Shown: positions 33,267-43,276 of the stretch, piece by piece
Layout of the letters: each line of letters begins with the position of its first letter
Position numbering within the stretch: the first letter of the stretch is position 1
From: Flavobacterium zhairuonense
GTDB taxonomy: Bacteria; Bacteroidota; Bacteroidia; Flavobacteriales; Flavobacteriaceae
Direction: 5' to 3'
Length of the DNA stretch: 64,000 bases
NCBI RefSeq assembly: GCF_004352915.1
Contig: NZ_SJSY01000072.1
Span: 310,001 to 374,000, forward strand
Position numbers and translations under genes: made by a program
Notes under the pieces: generated by a model
What the model saw: only the letters and a program-made list of their open reading frames with translations
Told to the model about the DNA's origin: nothing
Databases searched by the model: none

Positions 33267-33965
33267 ATGAATACAAAAATTCAACTTCAGGATCTGGGAA
33301 ACCGTGATTATAAATCGACTTGGGAATATCAGGAAGAGCTTTTCAAAGATATAGTCGATTTGAAAATCAAAAACAGAAGAGAAGAACTCGATTTGCCAAC
33401 TCCAAATTATTTATTATTCGTCGAACATCCGCACGTTTATACTTTGGGAAAAAGTGGTGATCTTGAAAACTTATTATTGAACGAAAAACAGCTCGAAGCG
33501 AAAGGAGCAACTTTTTATAAAATCAATCGTGGCGGTGATATTACGTATCACGGACCAGGACAAATTGTAGGTTATCCAATTCTGGATTTAGAAAATTTCT
33601 TTACAGATATTCATAAATATTTGCGATTTTTAGAAGAGGCAATCATTTTGACGCTTGCAGAATATGGATTAGAATCGGGCAGAAGCGAAGGCGAAACAGG
33701 AGTATGGTTGGGTGTTGGAACTCCGTTTGCTCGTAAAATTTGTGCAATGGGCGTTCGTGCTTCGCGCTGGGTAACCATGCACGGTTTTGCTTTAAATGTA
33801 AATGTAGATTTGGGGTATTTTGATAATATAATTCCGTGTGGCATTCGAGGAAAAGGTGTTACTTCTTTAAACGTTGAACTTGGTGTGGAAAAAGTGGATG
33901 AGGACGAAGTAAAAGCAAAAATCATTAAACATTTGAGTGATTTGTTTGAAGCCGAATTTGTTTAA
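33267..33965 (+). CDS. lipB: Octanoyl-[acyl-carrier-protein]-protein N-octanoyltransferase
   Basis: Transfers the octanoyl group from acyl carrier protein to the lipoyl domains of oxoacid dehydrogenases and the glycine cleavage H protein, the first step of endogenous lipoate synthesis. Signature segments are FVEHPHVYTLGKSG, RGGDITYHGPGQIVGYPILDL and the catalytic Lys/Cys region ARKICAMGVRASRWVTMHGFALN. 232 aa is the family length. It follows the lipoprotein pair by 5 nt and ends before a strong hairpin terminator. lipA is not in the window. Confidence 0.97.
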   Translation: MNTKIQLQDLGNRDYKSTWEYQEELFKDIVDLKIKNRREELDLPTPNYLLFVEHPHVYTLGKSGDLENLLLNEKQLEAKGATFYKINRGGDITYHGPGQIVGYPILDLENFFTDIHKYLRFLEEAIILTLAEYGLESGRSEGETGVWLGVGTPFARKICAMGVRASRWVTMHGFALNVNVDLGYFDNIIPCGIRGKGVTSLNVELGVEKVDEDEVKAKIIKHLSDLFEAEFV

Positions 33966-33999
33966 GAAAAGCATCTGAAAATAACATATTGGTTTAGAA

Positions 34000-34045
34000 A
34001 AAGGCTAAAGAGAACAATGTTTCAAAATTGTTTTCTTTAGCCTTT
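34000..34045 (+). terminator. Terminator after lipB
   Basis: A 19-bp stem with one G-U pair (34000-34018 with 34027-34045) and an 8-nt loop. The rest of the 343-nt gap up to the next gene is AT-rich. TAAATTTG at 34258-34265 is a possible -7 box for that gene, but its nearest TTTG is only 14 nt upstream. Confidence 0.85.
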
Positions 34046-34308
34046 GGATTTTCAGTTTTTCTTTGTTTTCAAGAAATTATTCTGATTTTTTGTTTCTAAA
34101 ATACTTTATATACGTCTCATAAAAGCTCCGACTTTCGACAGAAGTTTATTTTTTTAAGGAAATCTATCTGAAATTTATGAAAAAGGTTTCTCAAAAGTTA
34201 AGATTTTAAACGTATGACAAATTACTGCATTATGATGGTTTTGTTCTGTATTTGTGCTAAATTTGATTGTAATGTTATGAAACCCTAATTATCCTAATGT
34301 GAAAGCTT

Positions 34309-35160
34309 ATGAGAAAACTTTACTTCCTTTTTTTCCTTTTTATGCTCAACGGTCTTTTTGCTCAAAAGAAAGATAAATTATATCCAATTACTGCTTATGA
34401 AAAAATTTGGCAAGAAAAAAATAGTGATGCCCGATTAAAACTAATCAAATCAATTTGGTTGGAAGACAGCACTTTTGAAGATCCTTCTGCTTCAATAAAA
34501 GGAACTGTGGCATTTAATAATGTAATCAACGAATTTTATAAAAAATTCCCAGATGCGGTTTTAACATCTGGTGCAAAAATCGTAAAAGATAATTATGTGA
34601 CATGGGAATGGAAAATTGTCGATTCAAAAAATAAGTTAATAATGGCAGGACGAGATTTTGCTCGTTTGAATGGCAAAGGTCAAGTGAGCAAGATTATTGG
34701 TTTTTGGGATAAGGACGCAACTTTGTCTGAAGTAGATATTCTGAAAAATCTTGAAGCTGATAATTTTAAAGTTGTAGCTAAATATTATGAATGTCTTTTT
34801 AAAACAAGAGATTTTGATGCGATGGCAACTTTAATAGAAGATGGAGCTATTTATACTCAAGCGACGGGTTTGCCTTATGGAGGGACTTATGTAGGTTTTG
34901 CAGAATGGACTAAAATGTTTGCAAAGTCAGCTGAGTTTTTTGAATTACAAATAGAAAAGGAACCAACATATTTTAGTGACGCATCAAAGAATGAAGTGAT
35001 TATTTATTTTACCATAAATTGTAAATCCAAAAAATCCGGCAAAACAATGTCGATGCCAATCTCAGAGCATTTTGATTTGAAGAATGGAAAAATTATGGCA
35101 ATAAGACCTTTTTACTACGATACAAAACAATTTGCTGAATTTTTGAAGAGCAAAAAATAA
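34309..35160 (+). CDS. Secreted protein with two NTF2/SnoaL-like domains
   Basis: A 283-residue exported protein: signal peptide residues 1-18 (NGLFAQK), then two copies of an NTF2-like alpha+beta domain. Copy 1 (about residues 25-145) has YEKIWQEKNSDARLKLIKSIWLEDSTFEDPSASIKG and the closing GQVSKIIGFWD. Copy 2 (about 150-280) has YYECLFKTRDFDAMATLIEDGAIYTQATGLPYGGTYVGFAEW and closes with GKIMAIRPFYYD. SnoaL-like folds bind small hydrophobic ligands or act as cyclases and isomerases, but no catalytic residues can be assigned here. It is convergent with rnhB and shares a bidirectional terminator. Confidence 0.83.
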   Translation: MRKLYFLFFLFMLNGLFAQKKDKLYPITAYEKIWQEKNSDARLKLIKSIWLEDSTFEDPSASIKGTVAFNNVINEFYKKFPDAVLTSGAKIVKDNYVTWEWKIVDSKNKLIMAGRDFARLNGKGQVSKIIGFWDKDATLSEVDILKNLEADNFKVVAKYYECLFKTRDFDAMATLIEDGAIYTQATGLPYGGTYVGFAEWTKMFAKSAEFFELQIEKEPTYFSDASKNEVIIYFTINCKSKKSGKTMSMPISEHFDLKNGKIMAIRPFYYDTKQFAEFLKSKK

Positions 35161-35192
35161 AAAAAGCGACCTTAATATATAGGTCGCTTTTT
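35161..35192. terminator. Bidirectional terminator
   Basis: A perfect 12-bp stem, AAAAAGCGACCT (35161-35172) with AGGTCGCTTTTT (35181-35192), has T-runs on both strands between convergent genes. Confidence 0.92.
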
Positions 35193-35858
35193 TTATTCGA
35201 AAAAATCAAGAGTGAGTTGTTCTGGCAAAAGTCTGAAACTCATTCGATGATATTTTGTAGTTCCATATTTTTTAATTGCTTCTCGATGTTCCTTGGTTGG
35301 ATATCCTTTATTTTTTTTCCAATTGTACATAGGAAATTCTTCGTGAATTTGATCCATATATTCATCACGATATGTTTTTGCCAAAACAGATGCTGCGGCG
35401 ATGCTTAGAAATTTTGCATCACCTTTAACAATGCTTTGATTTGGAATCGATTTTAGTAATTCAATTTCGGCGGAGGAGAATTGCTTTCCAAAAGTATTTT
35501 TAAGGCCGAGTTTTGCATTTAAAGAACGATTTCCATCGACAATAATATATTCAGGAACATGTTTTAATTTTAGAATACATTCCTGCATTCCTTTCATAGA
35601 TGCATTAAGGATGTTTATTTCATCAATTTCTTCCGGAAATAAATGCGTTACCGCGAAACATACCGCTTGTTCTTCTATGATAGGTTTTAAAAGCGCTCTT
35701 GTTTTTTCAGATAATTGTTTGCTGTCATTCAAAATAGTGTTTTCAAAATCTTCAGGCAAAATTATCGCAGCCGCTGTAACAGGGCCGGCAAGGCACCCAC
35801 GACCAGCTTCATCGGTTCCAGTTTCTAAAATAAATCCAGAGAAGTTCTTTTTGAGCAT
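35193..35858 (-). CDS. rnhB: Ribonuclease HII
   Basis: Cuts the RNA strand of RNA-DNA hybrids and removes misincorporated ribonucleotides. The diagnostic N-terminal [20 protein letters not shown] carries the catalytic Asp and Glu. The third carboxylate is in IIVDGNRSL, and the fourth lies in the [24 protein letters not shown] region. The start is the ATG at 35858 (MLKKNFSGF); an upstream frame start at 35903 would add 15 residues with no likeness to the family. 221 aa is the normal length. Confidence 0.97.
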   Translation of the reverse strand: MLKKNFSGFILETGTDEAGRGCLAGPVTAAAIILPEDFENTILNDSKQLSEKTRALLKPIIEEQAVCFAVTHLFPEEIDEINILNASMKGMQECILKLKHVPEYIIVDGNRSLNAKLGLKNTFGKQFSSAEIELLKSIPNQSIVKGDAKFLSIAAASVLAKTYRDEYMDQIHEEFPMYNWKKNKGYPTKEHREAIKKYGTTKYHRMSFRLLPEQLTLDFFE

Positions 35859-36416
35859 TTTTAGGCTTTTTGTGAATAGCAAAGATTGCAAAAAAATCAG
35901 CAAATTGATAAAATGGCGACTAAATTTAAGTGTAAAGGTTTAATAGCGTTAATAAATTTTATGATTTACTAAGGTTTTTCGATGGCAATTTCCCATTTTT
36001 TTTACACTTTATCTTAATAATTTTGCTCGTTAAGTGACTTTTTTTGAGTTTTTTGAATAACTAAGATTAAAAAATCATTAGAAAATTAATGTTTTTGGTT
36101 ATTCGCCTCTTGTTTTTATCAAAAGTTCAAAAAATCTTGTCAAATTAAAGAACTTAGTAAAAGAAATTGATGTTTTTTATGAGTTTGATTGTTTGATTTT
36201 TCTAAATGTTAAAATTTACTAAAATTTAACAATATGAAAGAACCCTATCTTGCTTTTTTTTGAGGGAAAAATAATACATAAACTCGAAAATAGTTACATT
36301 TTATTAGAATGTATTAAGCTTTTGTTAATAATGTTAAGGAAATTTAAATTGAAATAGTTTGTTATTTTAAGAAATAATTAAGATGTTTGTCGCATACTAA
36401 TTCAAAATAAATTAAA
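35859..36416. other. Intergenic region upstream of the SusC gene
   Basis: This 558-nt, very AT-rich gap separates divergent rnhB and susC. I see no gene, long inverted repeat or exact TAnnTTTG box aligned to susC. On the minus strand AATCTTTG (one mismatch) lies near the rnhB start. The long leader is typical for outer-membrane uptake operons under regulator control, but no operator can be named. Confidence 0.4.
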
Positions 36417-39400
36417 ATGAAATTAAAATTTAAATGGATTTTTACGCTCCTTGTAGCGTTATCTATGCAGTTTTCTTTCGCTCAAGAGAGAACTGTAACT
36501 GGAAAGGTATCTGATAAAACAGGTGTTATTCCAGGAGTAAATGTTCTTGTGAAAGGATCTAAGACAAATACTCAGACTGATTTTGATGGAAGTTATTCTA
36601 TTAAAGCAAAGACTGGTGATGTTTTAGTTTTTTCATATGTTGGTATGAACAACAAACAAGTTACTGTAGGAACTTCAAATACAGTAAACGTTGAAATGGA
36701 GTCTGAAGCACAATTAATGAATGAGGTTGTCGTAGTTGGTTACGGCGTTCAGAAAAGAAAAGAGGTTACAGGTTCTATTTCTAAAATTGCGGGTAACGAC
36801 ATCGCTAACTTAGTAACTCCATCTTTTGAAGGAGTATTAGCTGGTAGAGCAACTGGAGTACAAGTTGTAACTAACAGTGGTATTGTGGGTGTTGCTCCAA
36901 AAATTAGAATTAGAGGTATTGCTTCTATTTCAAGTGGAAGTGATCCATTAATCGTAGTAGATGGTGTGCCAATTCTTTCTGGTGATATCGGAGGTGTTGC
37001 AAATACAAACGGTTTAGCAGATATTAACCCAGACGATATCGAGTCATTTGATATCTTGAAAGATGGTGCTGCAACGGCTATCTACGGATCTAGAGCTGCG
37101 AACGGAGTAATTTTGATTACTACAAAAAGCGGTAAAAAAGGAACTTTAAAAGTTAATTTCTCTTCAAATTTTGGTGTTGCAAGTGCAGCTAAAAAATATG
37201 ATCTTTTACAGACTCCTGATTTCTTAACAATTGCAAACGAAAAAAGAACTAACAGAGGACAAGCTCCATGGGCTGTTGGAAGTACTTATAATACAGACTG
37301 GCAAAGTGCTGTTTTAAGAAACGCACCTCAAATTACTAACAACTTAGCATTTAGTGGTGGTTCTGATAAAACTAAATATTACTTATCTTTAGGTTATACT
37401 GATCAAGATGGTATCAACTTGTCAAATAGCATGCAGAGATATTCTGTAAGAGCTAATATTGATCAAGATATCAATAAATGGTTAAGCATTGGTACAAACT
37501 TAAGTGTTTCTAGAACTGAGTACAATGGTTTAAATACTAGTGCTAGTGGACTTTCTGGTAATATCTTCAATACAATCAGACAATTACCTAACGTGCCAAT
37601 TTATGACGCTGCAAACCCAACAGGATATAACTTAACATTGCCGTTAAGCACAAATACAGTTGGTAGATGGGATAATACTGATCCAGTAGGAGATAACATT
37701 ACAAATATTATTTATGTATTAGATCATAATAAATATTACTCAAAAGTTAACAGAACATTGTTAAGTATTTTTGCTAATGCAAAAATTACTTCTGATTTAA
37801 CTTATAAATTACAAGTAAGTGCTGATAACTCTATTACTGGTGGATTACAATACTGGAATCCTATTCACGGTGACGGACGTTCTAGAAATGGTTACCTGTA
37901 CAATGATAATACAGAATACTTAAGATGGAACTGGCAAAATATCTTGAACTACAAGCATACTTTTGGTGAAAATCATAACGTAGGAGCTACAGCTGTTGCT
38001 GAGTACCAAAAACAGAGATACCAAAATTTCTGGGGATCTGGAAGTGATATCATCAGTGATTTCTTCAACAAAAACTTAGTTACTAACTCATACGTTACTA
38101 AAGATTCAGGTGGATCTGTTACTGAAAATGGTATCATTTCTTACTTAGGACGTTTTACATATAACTATAAAGAAAAATACTTTATTCAAGGTTCTATCAG
38201 AAGAGACGGTATTTCTAAGTTAAGTGCAGATACAAGATGGACTAACTTCCCTGGAGTTTCTGCAGGTTGGACAGTTTCTAAAGAAGATTTCATGCAAGGA
38301 ATCAGCAATACACTTTCTGATTTCAAACTTAGAGCATCTTACTCTAAAGTTGGAAATACTGAAATTGGAAACTACCCATACATGGATTTAACAACTGGTT
38401 CTCCTTATGCAACTGCAAATGGTATTGGATATTTCCAATTTGGAAACCCTCAATTACAATGGGAGTCTAGTGAGAAAATCGACTTTGGTGCTGATTTCGG
38501 ATTATTCAATAATCGTTTGACTATTGGTTTCGATTACTACAGAAACAATATCGATAAATTAATCTTGGCTGTACCGGTTTCTCCATCATTAGGGGTTCCG
38601 TTTAACACCACAAACAAAAATATTGGTAAATTATATAACCAAGGTTTAGAGTTCGCTGTAGCTTACAAAGCTATCAACAACCAAAACTTCAAATGGGATG
38701 TATCTTCAAACTTGACTTTGTCTAAAAACGTAGTTACTGACGTATTTAATGGTCAAGATATCATTGGAGGATCTTCTACAGATACGAACATTGCACCAAA
38801 CATCATTATTAGAGAAGGTGAATCAATGAACTCTTTATATGGTTTCAGATACTGGGGAGTTAACAAAGCAAATGGTAACCCAGTTTACTATAAAGCTGAT
38901 GGTAGTTTAGTTCAAGGAAACATTCCAACATCTACTTACTATGTTTACGATCCAAGCAACCCAGCTGCATTAACAACTCCAGCTACTTTAAGTGCTGCTA
39001 CTGATAAAGTAATTTTAGGTAATACATTACCAACATACTATGGATCTGTATCTTCTAGTATGAAATACAAAAATCTTGATTTCGGATTTATGTTCAGATT
39101 CAGTGGAGGAAACAAAATTTTCAACTCTACAAGAAGAGAGTTGATGAACCAAAACTTCAACAACAACGGAACAGAGATTTTAGGAAGATGGCAAAGTGTT
39201 GACAATCCTGGAGACGGATGGACTCCAAGATTATGGGCAAGTTCAAATACATTTACTAACCTTTCTGGAAACGCGAGTTCTCGTTTCGTAGAAAAAGGAG
39301 ATTTCATTTCTTTAGATAACATTAGCTTAGGTTATACTTTACCTAGAATCTTGTTAGATAAAATTCAAGTAGAAAACTTCAGAATCTATGTTCAGGCTCA

Positions 39401-39521
39401 AAACATCTGGTTGATTTCTGATTACAAAGGTATTAACCCTGAAATGGAAACATCTGGAGTAGATATCAATGGAACTCCACGTTCTAAAGTTATATCAATG
39501 GGAATAAATGTTAGTTTATAA
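36417..39521 (+). CDS. SusC/RagA family TonB-linked outer membrane protein
   Basis: A 1,034-residue TonB-dependent outer-membrane transporter. The signal peptide ends at residue 22 (SFA-QE). A carboxypeptidase-D-like regulatory beta-sandwich follows (about 23-95, VTGKVSDKTGVIPGVNVLVKG), the SusC signature MNEVVVVGYGVQKRKEVTGS at about 101-120, the plug domain (to about 245, DPLIVVDGVPI and IYGSRAANGVILITTKSG), and a large beta-barrel to the C-terminus. The SusD-like gene begins 1 nt after its stop, so the two form the usual import pair that captures and imports a carbohydrate or peptide ligand. No glycosidase, sulfatase or regulator is adjacent, so the substrate cannot be inferred. Confidence 0.97.
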   Translation: MKLKFKWIFTLLVALSMQFSFAQERTVTGKVSDKTGVIPGVNVLVKGSKTNTQTDFDGSYSIKAKTGDVLVFSYVGMNNKQVTVGTSNTVNVEMESEAQLMNEVVVVGYGVQKRKEVTGSISKIAGNDIANLVTPSFEGVLAGRATGVQVVTNSGIVGVAPKIRIRGIASISSGSDPLIVVDGVPILSGDIGGVANTNGLADINPDDIESFDILKDGAATAIYGSRAANGVILITTKSGKKGTLKVNFSSNFGVASAAKKYDLLQTPDFLTIANEKRTNRGQAPWAVGSTYNTDWQSAVLRNAPQITNNLAFSGGSDKTKYYLSLGYTDQDGINLSNSMQRYSVRANIDQDINKWLSIGTNLSVSRTEYNGLNTSASGLSGNIFNTIRQLPNVPIYDAANPTGYNLTLPLSTNTVGRWDNTDPVGDNITNIIYVLDHNKYYSKVNRTLLSIFANAKITSDLTYKLQVSADNSITGGLQYWNPIHGDGRSRNGYLYNDNTEYLRWNWQNILNYKHTFGENHNVGATAVAEYQKQRYQNFWGSGSDIISDFFNKNLVTNSYVTKDSGGSVTENGIISYLGRFTYNYKEKYFIQGSIRRDGISKLSADTRWTNFPGVSAGWTVSKEDFMQGISNTLSDFKLRASYSKVGNTEIGNYPYMDLTTGSPYATANGIGYFQFGNPQLQWESSEKIDFGADFGLFNNRLTIGFDYYRNNIDKLILAVPVSPSLGVPFNTTNKNIGKLYNQGLEFAVAYKAINNQNFKWDVSSNLTLSKNVVTDVFNGQDIIGGSSTDTNIAPNIIIREGESMNSLYGFRYWGVNKANGNPVYYKADGSLVQGNIPTSTYYVYDPSNPAALTTPATLSAATDKVILGNTLPTYYGSVSSSMKYKNLDFGFMFRFSGGNKIFNSTRRELMNQNFNNNGTEILGRWQSVDNPGDGWTPRLWASSNTFTNLSGNASSRFVEKGDFISLDNISLGYTLPRILLDKIQVENFRIYVQAQNIWLISDYKGINPEMETSGVDINGTPRSKVISMGINVSL

Positions 39522-39522
39522 T

Positions 39523-41079
39523 ATGAAAAATATGAAAAATATAATAAAATCAATTTTACTTTCTGCAGTAGTACTTGGGATGAGCTCATGTACTGAAGAA
39601 AAGATCTTAGACCTTGTACCTATAAATAACGTTCCGACTGACCTAGCTTTTACAACTCCAACATATATTGAAACTTATATGGCTGGTGTTTACAATGCTG
39701 CAGCGATTGGTACTTACAACAGTGGTACTTCAAATGGTGGTAGAGGTTACGTATGGGGAGCTGCTTTTGTTGAGCAAGGTGAATGTATGGGAGAAGATGC
39801 AGTAAACAATGCTACTTTCTACCAATTGACATATACTCAAACTTACGATCCAACATCTGCAAACAACGTTTACTACTGGGTTGACGGTTACAGATTAATC
39901 AACAGATGTAACTTAATGATCGAAGGGGTTAATGATGCAGTTGCAAAAGGTGTAATTACTAAAGCTGTAGGTGATGACTATATTGGTCAATCTAAATTCT
40001 TAAGAGCGATTACACATTTTGAATTATTGAATTATTTCGCAAGACCTTACAACCACACTGCAGGAGCTACACACTTAGGTATTCCTTACAGAGAAGTTGG
40101 TATAAATACTCAAGCAGAAATTGATTCTGAAAATGCAAAACCAAGAAATACTGTAGCAGAATGTTATGCTAAAGTACTTGCTGATTTAGATGATGCTGAA
40201 AAATTAATCACTACTGCAACTACTTCTAGAGCATCTAAAAATGCTGCGATTGCTTTCAAAACGAGAGTTTATCTTCAAAAAAGAGACTGGGCAAATGTAG
40301 TTGCTGAAGGAACTAAATTAAATGGTAAATACACGTTGACTGCTAAGCCAGGTGACCCATTCGTACCAGCTAGTAACTTAACAAACTCAGAGTCTATTTT
40401 CTCTATTGCTCACTCAGCTACTTCTAACCCTCAAGTTAATGCTGCATTAGCAAGTATCTTGAACAGTAGAGCTTTAGTTAATATTAGCCCTATTATCTGG
40501 AGAGAGCCAAAATGGTTAGTTGATGATAAAAGAAGAGAAGAAGGTGTGATGATCAAAACTGTTGCTGGTAGAAAATACACTAACAAATATTCTGATATCG
40601 TTAACTTGACAGATGCTGCTCCAGTTATTAGATACGCAGAGGTTTTATTGAACATGGCAGAAGCGCAAGCTCGTTTAAATACTGCTTCAAGTTTAACTGC
40701 ATCTTTGGCATTATTGAACCAAGTAAGAAACAGATCATTAGCTAATCCTGCAACTCAAGCTTATACTGCTGCTACTTTAAATACGCCGCAAACTTTAGTT
40801 CCTGCGATTCTTATTGAAAGAAGAATCGAGTTCTTAATGGAAGGACGTAGATGGTCTGATATCCACAGATTACAAAATGATGATATTGCTCCAATCAACG
40901 GTATTCCTGCAAAACTTGCTAATGCTGCTCCGGCTGCTGCATTATACACTTTAGGAACTGCTTATCCAGGTCCTTACGGTGTGCCAGCTTTGCCTTATTC
41001 TGATTACAAGTTTATTTGGCCAATACCACAAATTGAAATGAATACAAACCCAGGTTTAGGACAAAACCCTAACTGGTAA
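39523..41079 (+). CDS. SusD/RagB family outer membrane lipoprotein
   Basis: The surface-exposed substrate-binding lid of the SusCD complex, 518 aa. The lipoprotein signal ends with lipobox GMSSC (Cys 23); the following CTEEKILD is acidic, as expected for the lipoprotein surface-export signal known from Flavobacteria. TPR-like helical segments include ADLDDAEKLI and APVIRYAEVLLNMAEAQARL. The conserved C-terminal EFLMEGRRWSDIHRL and the final IPQIEMNTNPGLGQNPNW are RagB/SusD hallmarks. ATG 39523 is preferred; an upstream TTG at 39508 overlaps susC. It ends before a strong terminator. Confidence 0.97.
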   Translation: MKNMKNIIKSILLSAVVLGMSSCTEEKILDLVPINNVPTDLAFTTPTYIETYMAGVYNAAAIGTYNSGTSNGGRGYVWGAAFVEQGECMGEDAVNNATFYQLTYTQTYDPTSANNVYYWVDGYRLINRCNLMIEGVNDAVAKGVITKAVGDDYIGQSKFLRAITHFELLNYFARPYNHTAGATHLGIPYREVGINTQAEIDSENAKPRNTVAECYAKVLADLDDAEKLITTATTSRASKNAAIAFKTRVYLQKRDWANVVAEGTKLNGKYTLTAKPGDPFVPASNLTNSESIFSIAHSATSNPQVNAALASILNSRALVNISPIIWREPKWLVDDKRREEGVMIKTVAGRKYTNKYSDIVNLTDAAPVIRYAEVLLNMAEAQARLNTASSLTASLALLNQVRNRSLANPATQAYTAATLNTPQTLVPAILIERRIEFLMEGRRWSDIHRLQNDDIAPINGIPAKLANAAPAAALYTLGTAYPGPYGVPALPYSDYKFIWPIPQIEMNTNPGLGQNPNW

Positions 41080-41103
41080 GAAAATAAATATTTTGATTTT
41101 TTT

Positions 41104-41135
41104 AAAACCCTCAATCATTTTGATTGGGGGTTTTT
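41104..41135 (+). terminator. Terminator after the susCD pair
   Basis: A 14-bp stem with one G-U pair, AAAACCCTCAATCA (41104-41117) with TGATTGGGGGTTTT (41121-41134), has a 3-nt loop and a T-tail. Confidence 0.92.
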
Positions 41136-41178
41136 CTATTTTGAATATATTGTGATAAAAATTCCGCAATCATACTGA

Positions 41179-41213
41179 TTTGTTTTTTTATACGTTTTTA
41201 TCTTTTACCTTTG
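41179..41213 (+). promoter_or_regulatory. Promoter of the porin gene
   Basis: TTTG at 41179-41182 and TACCTTTG at 41206-41213 match the consensus elements, with a spacing of 23 nt (at the long end). The start site would be near 41220, a leader of about 37 nt. Confidence 0.6.
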
Positions 41214-41256
41214 CTTGACTAATTTTGTCGAATATAATTTCATATAAAGCTATCAA

Positions 41257-43227
41257 ATGAGAATACTCTTTTTTCTATACCTAATAATAATGCCTGCCTT
41301 ATTGTTTTCTCAAGAAAAAAACACTCCTAAAAGTAATTTGGATATGAACACTAAATATTCAAGTATCACGGATACTGTGAAAAAGAAAAAATCATTAGTG
41401 GCTAAAATCGAGCAATACCAGATTATTACTTTAGAACATGACACAACTTATGCTGATACGTCTTTGACATTAAAAAGTGCTTACAGGCAAAATTACCTTC
41501 GTAAAGATTATTTTGGACTTTTGGAGTTCTCAAATATCGGGCAGCCGTTTAATACCTTGCAATATAGTTTGAATAGTTTTTCTCCTTATCCAGAAATTGG
41601 TTTTACGGGCAAACATTTTGATTATATGCAACCATCGGATATTAAATATTACTCGGCGGCAACTCCTTTTACAGAACTGTTTTTTAATACAACTATTAAT
41701 AAAGGACAAAATGTAGATTCATTTATTACATTGAATACTTCAAAAAATTTGAATTTTTCAATTGCATATAGAGGCTTGCGTTCAGAAGGGAATTATATAA
41801 ATCAACTGACCAGTGTTGGTAACTTTAGATTTACAACAAGTTATGCAACCACTAATAAAAGATATATTTTAAATGCGCATGCGACCTATCAAGATGTGAC
41901 AAACGAAGAGAATGGCGGAATTACAAGACCAGAGGATTTCGAAAGCGATAATCCAGATTATAAAAACCGTCAACGATTGCAAGTTTATTTAACAGATGCT
42001 CAAACATTATTAAAAGGCCATCGTTTCTTTTTTGACCACGCGTTTAGAATTAACCCAAAAGATGCCGATAATAATTTATATGTAACGCATCAATTTAATT
42101 ACGAGTATAAAATTTTCGAATACAAACAGCCAACAGTTCTGTCTTCTGTAGGTAATGTGACAAATGTGCAACGTTTTGGAGAATCATATGTGACTAGTAA
42201 TATAAATGACAAAACTCGTTTTGAAAAATTATATAACAAAGCTGGACTTGCATATGAAAATACACTTTTAGGGAAGTTCTATTTCTTTATTGACGATTAT
42301 AGATCAAATTATGAGTATAATAGAATTATCGTAAAAGAAGATGGACATATTATTCCAAACAATTTGTTTTTGCAGATTAATAATGTTGGTGGTCAATATG
42401 AATATCAAAAAAATAAATGGAATGGACGTTTCTTGTACACAAGATCAATCACAAACCAGTCACTTTCTGATTTAGATGCAAAATTGCGATACAATTTAAA
42501 CAAAGATTTTCAGTTTGATTTTAGATATCGCAATATCAATAAATTGCCAAATAACAACTATAATTTGTACCAAAGTAGTTATATAGAGTATAATTGGTCA
42601 AATGATTTTAAAAACGAAAAAATCAATCAGCTTGGAGCAAATGTTTATACTCCTTGGTTGAATGCAGAAGTTCAATATTCGGTTTTAAAAGATCATTTAT
42701 ATTTTGCTGATGTTTCGACACCAGAACAAGCTTTGGTCCATACTCAAATTATAAACCCAGCTCAGTACGGAAACGTTATTAATTATTTTTCTATAAAAGC
42801 CAACAAAGAATTTAAGTTTGGAAGATTCGGTTTTGACAATACGCTTTTATATCAAAAAGTAGATCAATCTGAATTGATTGTGAATGTGCCAGATTTTGTG
42901 ACCAGAAATACGTTGTATTATTCAAGTTACTTTTTCAAAAAAGCCTTGTTCATGCAAACTGGGCTTGTTTTTAACTATTTTACGAAATATTACGGAAATG
43001 ATTACAATCCGGTAATTGGAGAATTTTTTGTTCAAAACACCAAGGAAATTGGTAATTATGCAAGATTCGACTTTTTCGTAAATGCGAGAATTCGTCAAAC
43101 TCGTTTTTATTTAAAAGCAGAACATTTTAATTCTGCATTTTCTAAAAACGATTACTATTCGGCGCCTAATAATCCATATCGTGATTTCCTTATCCGATTT
43201 GGCTTGGTTTGGAACTGGTTCGAATAA
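41257..43227 (+). CDS. Putative outer membrane porin (Porin_10 family)
   Basis: A 656-residue exported beta-barrel protein. Signal peptide residues 1-18 (LLFSQE), then a short Ser/Lys-rich linker. The body consists of many alternating beta-strands with aromatic girdle residues (YIEYNWSNDF, FYFFIDDYRSNYEYNR) and ends FGLVWNWFE, with a C-terminal aromatic as in outer-membrane barrels. The opening EHDTTYADTSLTLKSAYRQNYLRKDYFGLLEFSNIGQPFN is typical of the Porin_10 family of Bacteroidota. The pore's solute is unknown. It follows the susCD pair but has its own promoter and a terminator between, so it is not necessarily functionally linked. Confidence 0.93.
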   Translation: MRILFFLYLIIMPALLFSQEKNTPKSNLDMNTKYSSITDTVKKKKSLVAKIEQYQIITLEHDTTYADTSLTLKSAYRQNYLRKDYFGLLEFSNIGQPFNTLQYSLNSFSPYPEIGFTGKHFDYMQPSDIKYYSAATPFTELFFNTTINKGQNVDSFITLNTSKNLNFSIAYRGLRSEGNYINQLTSVGNFRFTTSYATTNKRYILNAHATYQDVTNEENGGITRPEDFESDNPDYKNRQRLQVYLTDAQTLLKGHRFFFDHAFRINPKDADNNLYVTHQFNYEYKIFEYKQPTVLSSVGNVTNVQRFGESYVTSNINDKTRFEKLYNKAGLAYENTLLGKFYFFIDDYRSNYEYNRIIVKEDGHIIPNNLFLQINNVGGQYEYQKNKWNGRFLYTRSITNQSLSDLDAKLRYNLNKDFQFDFRYRNINKLPNNNYNLYQSSYIEYNWSNDFKNEKINQLGANVYTPWLNAEVQYSVLKDHLYFADVSTPEQALVHTQIINPAQYGNVINYFSIKANKEFKFGRFGFDNTLLYQKVDQSELIVNVPDFVTRNTLYYSSYFFKKALFMQTGLVFNYFTKYYGNDYNPVIGEFFVQNTKEIGNYARFDFFVNARIRQTRFYLKAEHFNSAFSKNDYYSAPNNPYRDFLIRFGLVWNWFE

Positions 43228-43276
43228 AATTAAGACGTGATTTATTTTTTTAAACCAAATATTAAATTACAATAAA

